A stretch of DNA of 27,863 nt from Candidatus Thorarchaeota archaeon (lineage in GTDB: Archaea; Asgardarchaeota; Thorarchaeia; Thorarchaeales; Thorarchaeaceae): assembly GCA_016840825.1 (NCBI GenBank), contig JAEORN010000197.1, positions 1 through 27,863 on the forward strand, written 5' to 3'. The notes below the pieces were generated by a model. It was not told the DNA's origin. It was given only the letters and a program-made list of their open reading frames with translations, and did no database searches. Shown here piece after piece: positions 24,838-27,863 of the stretch. Every line of letters begins with the position of its first letter. Within the stretch, counting starts at the first letter, position 1. The position numbers and the translations under genes are program-made.

Positions 24838-25000
24838 TTAGATGCATCACGGGACATCAAAGCAGCTGTGCTGAAAGCACATTATCGACTTGGTTGAAGC
24901 CGCGAATACGCAGGAGAGCAAGCGGCGGATGCACAAACTCTCAAAAAGGCGCTTGAGGCAGTGACTGCCGCCCCGTCCGCTCATATTGACCAACCAGCAA
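24838..25000 (+). pseudogene. Relic of a helical (TPR-like) coding region
   Basis: One frame reads LDASRDIKAAVLKAHYRLG, a TGA at 24895-24897, then SREYAGEQAADAQTLKKALE and further alanine-rich helical residues. The composition is that of a TPR or similar helical repeat protein. The DNA is richer in G and C (GCGGCG, CCGCCCCG) than the surrounding genes, which suggests a different origin. No start is visible, and stops at 24835 and 24895 break the frame. It fills most of the gap between the phosphatase and the SnoaL-like gene. The parent family is uncertain. Confidence 0.45.
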
Positions 25001-25022
25001 TATTCTTTGAGACCCCCCAAGT

Positions 25023-25031
25023 TAGTATATG
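25023..25031 (+). promoter_or_regulatory. TATA box of the SnoaL-like gene
   Basis: TAGTATATG is centred about 27 bases before the ATG at 25055, so the transcript should be almost leaderless. This supports that ATG over the earlier in-frame ATG at 24986. Confidence 0.45.
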
Positions 25032-25054
25032 TAGTAATCTTGGATGTTGGATTC

Positions 25055-25426
25055 ATGATGAAAACAAACAAGGAAATCGTTGAACGTTACATTGAGGAGG
25101 TCTGGAATGGGTGTAATCCATCTCTCGTCGATGAAATCATGGCTCCTGAACATGTATGTCATGGGTTGAGAACGGAAGTCTTCGTCACACGAGATATGGT
25201 CAAGCAAGCAGTCATGGACTATCGAGAGCCATTTGCAAATTTCCGAATTGAGATAAAAGATATACTAGCTGAGGGAGATAGGGTAGCAAGTTGGATTCGA
25301 CTCTCCGGAACTAGGCGAGAAGATGGCAAATACTGCTATCTTGATGAGCTTATCATACATCGGATAGTAGATGGAAAAATCAATGGCTCATGGTCTATCG
25401 GTTCCGAGTGGAAAAAGTCCGAGTAA
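25055..25426 (+). CDS. SnoaL-like (NTF2-fold) protein
   Basis: The product has 123 residues from ATG 25055, with a second ATG directly after it. It matches the SnoaL-like or ester-cyclase group of the NTF2 superfamily: NKEIVERYIEEVWNGCNPSLVDEI is the typical first helix pair, followed by DILAEGDRVASWIRLSGT and the last strand ELIIHRIVDGKI. Family members include polyketide cyclases, small hydrolases and many proteins with no known activity, so no reaction is assigned. There is no signal peptide, so it is cytoplasmic. A TATA box directly ahead suggests it is transcribed alone. Its 3' end is duplicated as a relic at 21721-21822. Confidence 0.8.
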   Translation: MMKTNKEIVERYIEEVWNGCNPSLVDEIMAPEHVCHGLRTEVFVTRDMVKQAVMDYREPFANFRIEIKDILAEGDRVASWIRLSGTRREDGKYCYLDELIIHRIVDGKINGSWSIGSEWKKSE

Positions 25427-25589
25427 GTATCCACTAACGAATACACTCAAAGAAATAATTGATACTGAGCTCAGGTGACACATGCTTGAATAGACGAGTT
25501 CATCAGGTATGTAGATAATAGATGTGTGGCAATCAACAAAAGAACACCAATATTAAGGATTGTTCTATTCTGTGGGCAGGTGAAAGCTA

Positions 25590-27413
25590 TTGAGGGGTAG
25601 AAGGATAAATATCGCACTCATCACATTCATCATTTTCCTAATATGCCCCCTGCTGCAGCAACTATCATTTGCACTGCTCAATGAAAGTATATACTCAGGT
25701 CCATATCTAGAGAGAATCACTGTTATAATAATACCAGATGATGACCAACAGATATCAGCATTGAAAGACGGGGAGATAGATCTAATCAGCAATATTTTGG
25801 ATCCAACAGATTTGGAGTCACTACCCGATGAAATCAATGTGGCCAATGTACTTAGGAATGGGTATGGTGCTTTAATTTTCAACTGTGACAAGTATCCGTT
25901 CAATATCTCTGCCTTCAGGCGAGCAGCTGCTTTCGCAATAGACAAGAATGAGATTTGTGAGGATGTCTGGGATGGCTATGCAATCCCTCTTGATTCATTA
26001 GTTCCTGCATCAAATCCCCTTTCGATTGAAGGTCAAGCACCAGTATCATACCATGATGCTGATTTAGAAACAGCAGAGTCCTTACTGGATAATGTGGGAT
26101 TTATCGATGTCAATGAAGATGGGTTTAGGGAATATCCTAATGGCTCTGAACTAGAGATACGAATCGATTTCGCGTCCTCATCATATATCGCGACAGAAAT
26201 CTCTAGCCTTTTTGAGGAAACTTTTCATGGTATCGGAATCAATGCAACTGCATTTCCCTATGATTATTACGTCTACCCTCAGGATTACTCAACCTATTTT
26301 CGTAACTTCGACATAATCTTTAGTGGCAGGAGCTTCAAATCTTTCAGCCTAGATTGGATGGTTGATCCCAATCCTCAACCAGGTCCTATGTTCAACTTTA
26401 GTGCAAATTGGTCAAATTCCACATACGATGCATGGGCGAATCAACTGATGAAATCAACATCGTATGATGATGTAGCAGAAGCAGCTGAGAACATGCAGAA
26501 GATATGGTTAGAAGAATGCCCTCAGATTATATGCTACGAGAATATTCTACTTGATGCTTACCGGACAGATACATTCACGGAATTTGTCAATGATGCCCTT
26601 AAAGGAGTTAAGGGTTTTTGGACCAACTTCAAGGTCCGGCTGGAAAACAATGCAGATGGACAATTCGGAGGTAATCTGAAATGGGCGATATCAGTCACTC
26701 CAGATACATTCAACGTGATGACATCGACATCAGAATATACTGAAAGGATATTCGAATTGCTATATGATACTCTCCTAAAGGATGACCCAGAAGGAATTCC
26801 AATCCCTTGGCTAGCGCCAGATTATACGATACAGACATCTGAAGATGACAACGCAATACCAGAAGGTCACTCTCGATTGACATTCTCTATCCTTTCCAAC
26901 GCAACATGGTCAGATGGCGAACCTATGACAGCAGAGGACATCAGATATTGCCTCACATACTACAGAGACACTCCTGGCAATCCATTAGGTACCGATCTTC
27001 AGGGATTGACCGTTGCGTATACACCTACAGACTATCAGATTGTCCTAGAGTTCAATACAACGTCCTATTGGCACCTGTATAGTGTTGGTTACAAGCCAAT
27101 CCTGCCTAAACATGTCCTGGAAACGATTGGGCTTGAAGGATGGAGCGAATGGGATCCTGACCCACTAGCTGCAAGTTTCGTGACATCAGGACCTTTCCAA
27201 ATTACAGACTTTATTTATGATGAGTATATAGAATTGACATTCAATCCAACTTACTTCTACAAAATCTCATCAACCCAAACGAACGATCCTGGAACAGGGG
27301 TTCTACCTGATGCATTGAGCCCATTTCAAATCCCCATATTGTTAGTTATTGGTTTTGCAACTGTAGTCATTGTATTAGTCGTTTGTGGGAGGAATCGTAT
27401 GAAAACATCGTAA
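25590..27413 (+). CDS. Family-5 solute-binding protein with swapped halves and C-terminal anchor
   Basis: The 607-residue product starts at TTG 25590, supported by AGGTGAAAG just upstream. Residues 1-29 form a signal peptide. The protein resembles peptide/nickel-type extracellular solute-binding proteins (SBP family 5), but in reversed order. Residues of about 40-345 match the usual C-terminal part (LKDGEIDLIS, FNCDKYPFNISAFRRAAAFA, DADLETAESLL). Residues of about 358-575 match the usual N-terminal part (GGNLKWAIS, FELLYDTLLKDDPEG, WSDGEPMTAEDI, KPILPKHVLE, SGPFQITDF). A helix near 578-600 anchors it. It probably binds peptides or similar solutes outside the cell for an ABC importer; no permease or ATPase gene is in the window. 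A close paralogue follows. Confidence 0.88.
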   Translation: MRGRRINIALITFIIFLICPLLQQLSFALLNESIYSGPYLERITVIIIPDDDQQISALKDGEIDLISNILDPTDLESLPDEINVANVLRNGYGALIFNCDKYPFNISAFRRAAAFAIDKNEICEDVWDGYAIPLDSLVPASNPLSIEGQAPVSYHDADLETAESLLDNVGFIDVNEDGFREYPNGSELEIRIDFASSSYIATEISSLFEETFHGIGINATAFPYDYYVYPQDYSTYFRNFDIIFSGRSFKSFSLDWMVDPNPQPGPMFNFSANWSNSTYDAWANQLMKSTSYDDVAEAAENMQKIWLEECPQIICYENILLDAYRTDTFTEFVNDALKGVKGFWTNFKVRLENNADGQFGGNLKWAISVTPDTFNVMTSTSEYTERIFELLYDTLLKDDPEGIPIPWLAPDYTIQTSEDDNAIPEGHSRLTFSILSNATWSDGEPMTAEDIRYCLTYYRDTPGNPLGTDLQGLTVAYTPTDYQIVLEFNTTSYWHLYSVGYKPILPKHVLETIGLEGWSEWDPDPLAASFVTSGPFQITDFIYDEYIELTFNPTYFYKISSTQTNDPGTGVLPDALSPFQIPILLVIGFATVVIVLVVCGRNRMKTS

Positions 27414-27436
27414 ATCTTGCAAGGAGAATTCAGAAA

Positions 27437-27863
27437 GTGAAAACGCAAAAGTTTGCTACTAAAAAATGGCTTACTGTGTTGATTCTATTTGTACTTGCAA
27501 TTACGACACTTATTCCTACATATTCCTCGGCTCAAACGGATAGCTTGAAGGAGGGGCCATATCTTAATCGAATTTTGTATAATGTCATTCAAGATAATGA
27601 CGAAATGGTAATCGGCCTTCAAGATGGCACAATCGACGTAATAGGGAAGCCGATTCTCCCCACAGTCTATGATACATTAATGGAGTCTGAAGAGATAGAA
27701 GTCGTTTCAACCCCTAGAAATGGATTTTCAATTTTTTTCTTCAACTGTGCCAAATATCCTTTCAATATCACTAACTTCAGAAGAGCTGCCGCATTCGCAT
27801 TCGACAAAGAACGGGTCATTAGTGAAGTGTGGCATGGCTATGCATATCTTCAAGACTGCCCAA
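27437..27863 (+). CDS. Second family-5 solute-binding protein (partial, cut by window end)
   Basis: A GTG at 27437 follows AAGGAG by ten bases and opens a frame of 142 codons running off the window. Residues 1-31 form a signal peptide (WLTVLILFVLAITTLIP). The mature start EGPYLNRILYNVIQDNDE and the later FNCAKYPFNITNFRRAAAFA and EVWHGYA are nearly the same as in the preceding protein, so it is a tandem paralogue that also begins with the usual C-terminal half of the family. It lies 23 bases after the previous stop, so the two are probably one transcript. Confidence 0.85.
   Translation, partial: MKTQKFATKKWLTVLILFVLAITTLIPTYSSAQTDSLKEGPYLNRILYNVIQDNDEMVIGLQDGTIDVIGKPILPTVYDTLMESEEIEVVSTPRNGFSIFFFNCAKYPFNITNFRRAAAFAFDKERVISEVWHGYAYLQDCP

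Noticed and set aside
1..27863. tRNA, rRNA, insertion sequence or integrase genes
   Set aside because: None was recognised on either strand when reading the gaps and the translated frames.

Overview
The window looks archaeal. TATA-like boxes about 25 bases ahead of inferred transcript starts precede several genes, ribosome binding sites match AGGAGGTGAT, and the frames are full of secreted proteins with a C-terminal membrane anchor. The gene set (acyl-CoA carboxylase carboxyltransferase, kelch and Ig-like surface proteins, zinc-ribbon proteins, tandem family-5 solute-binding proteins) would suit an Asgard lineage such as Thorarchaeota. That placement is inference from general resemblance; there is no rRNA or other marker gene here.

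Layout. 1-2332 (+): the tail of an upstream gene, an LRR-like protein, a two-helix membrane protein with a zinc ribbon, and a ThiS/MoaD-like protein with residues after its GG. 2674-8177 (+): a 1301-residue surface protein with tandem 82-84-residue repeats, and a TPR protein whose repeat array ends in an apparent frameshift. 8527-14609 (-): a compact six-gene operon encoding, in transcription order, a DUF2589-like protein fused to PASTA, a coiled coil with a trypco2-like domain, a second DUF2589-like protein, a charged protein with 20-residue repeats, a NodB-type deacetylase with LysM, and a C39/papain-like cysteine peptidase. None has a visible signal peptide. 15111-17271 (-): a zinc-ribbon protein and the carboxyltransferase. 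17717-24758: a secreted metzincin-like protein (+), a secreted jelly-roll-like protein (-), and a kelch protein followed by alkaline phosphatase (+). 25055-27863 (+): a SnoaL-like protein and two tandem solute-binding proteins, the second cut by the window end.

Two things stand out. First, the six-gene operon combines peptidoglycan-associated domains (PASTA, LysM, NodB, C39) with two DUF2589-like paralogues and no Sec signals, in what seems to be an archaeon; this is the best candidate for an undescribed system. Second, the spaces between modules hold diverged pieces of resident genes: two 3'-end relics of the carboxyltransferase, a copy of its promoter region and a 3'-end relic of the SnoaL-like gene. 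All lie in the same orientation as the intact gene, so the operon, the metalloprotease gene and the kelch/phosphatase pair are each bracketed by diverged direct repeats. In addition, the solute-binding proteins have the two halves of the family-5 fold in swapped order, a circular permutation.
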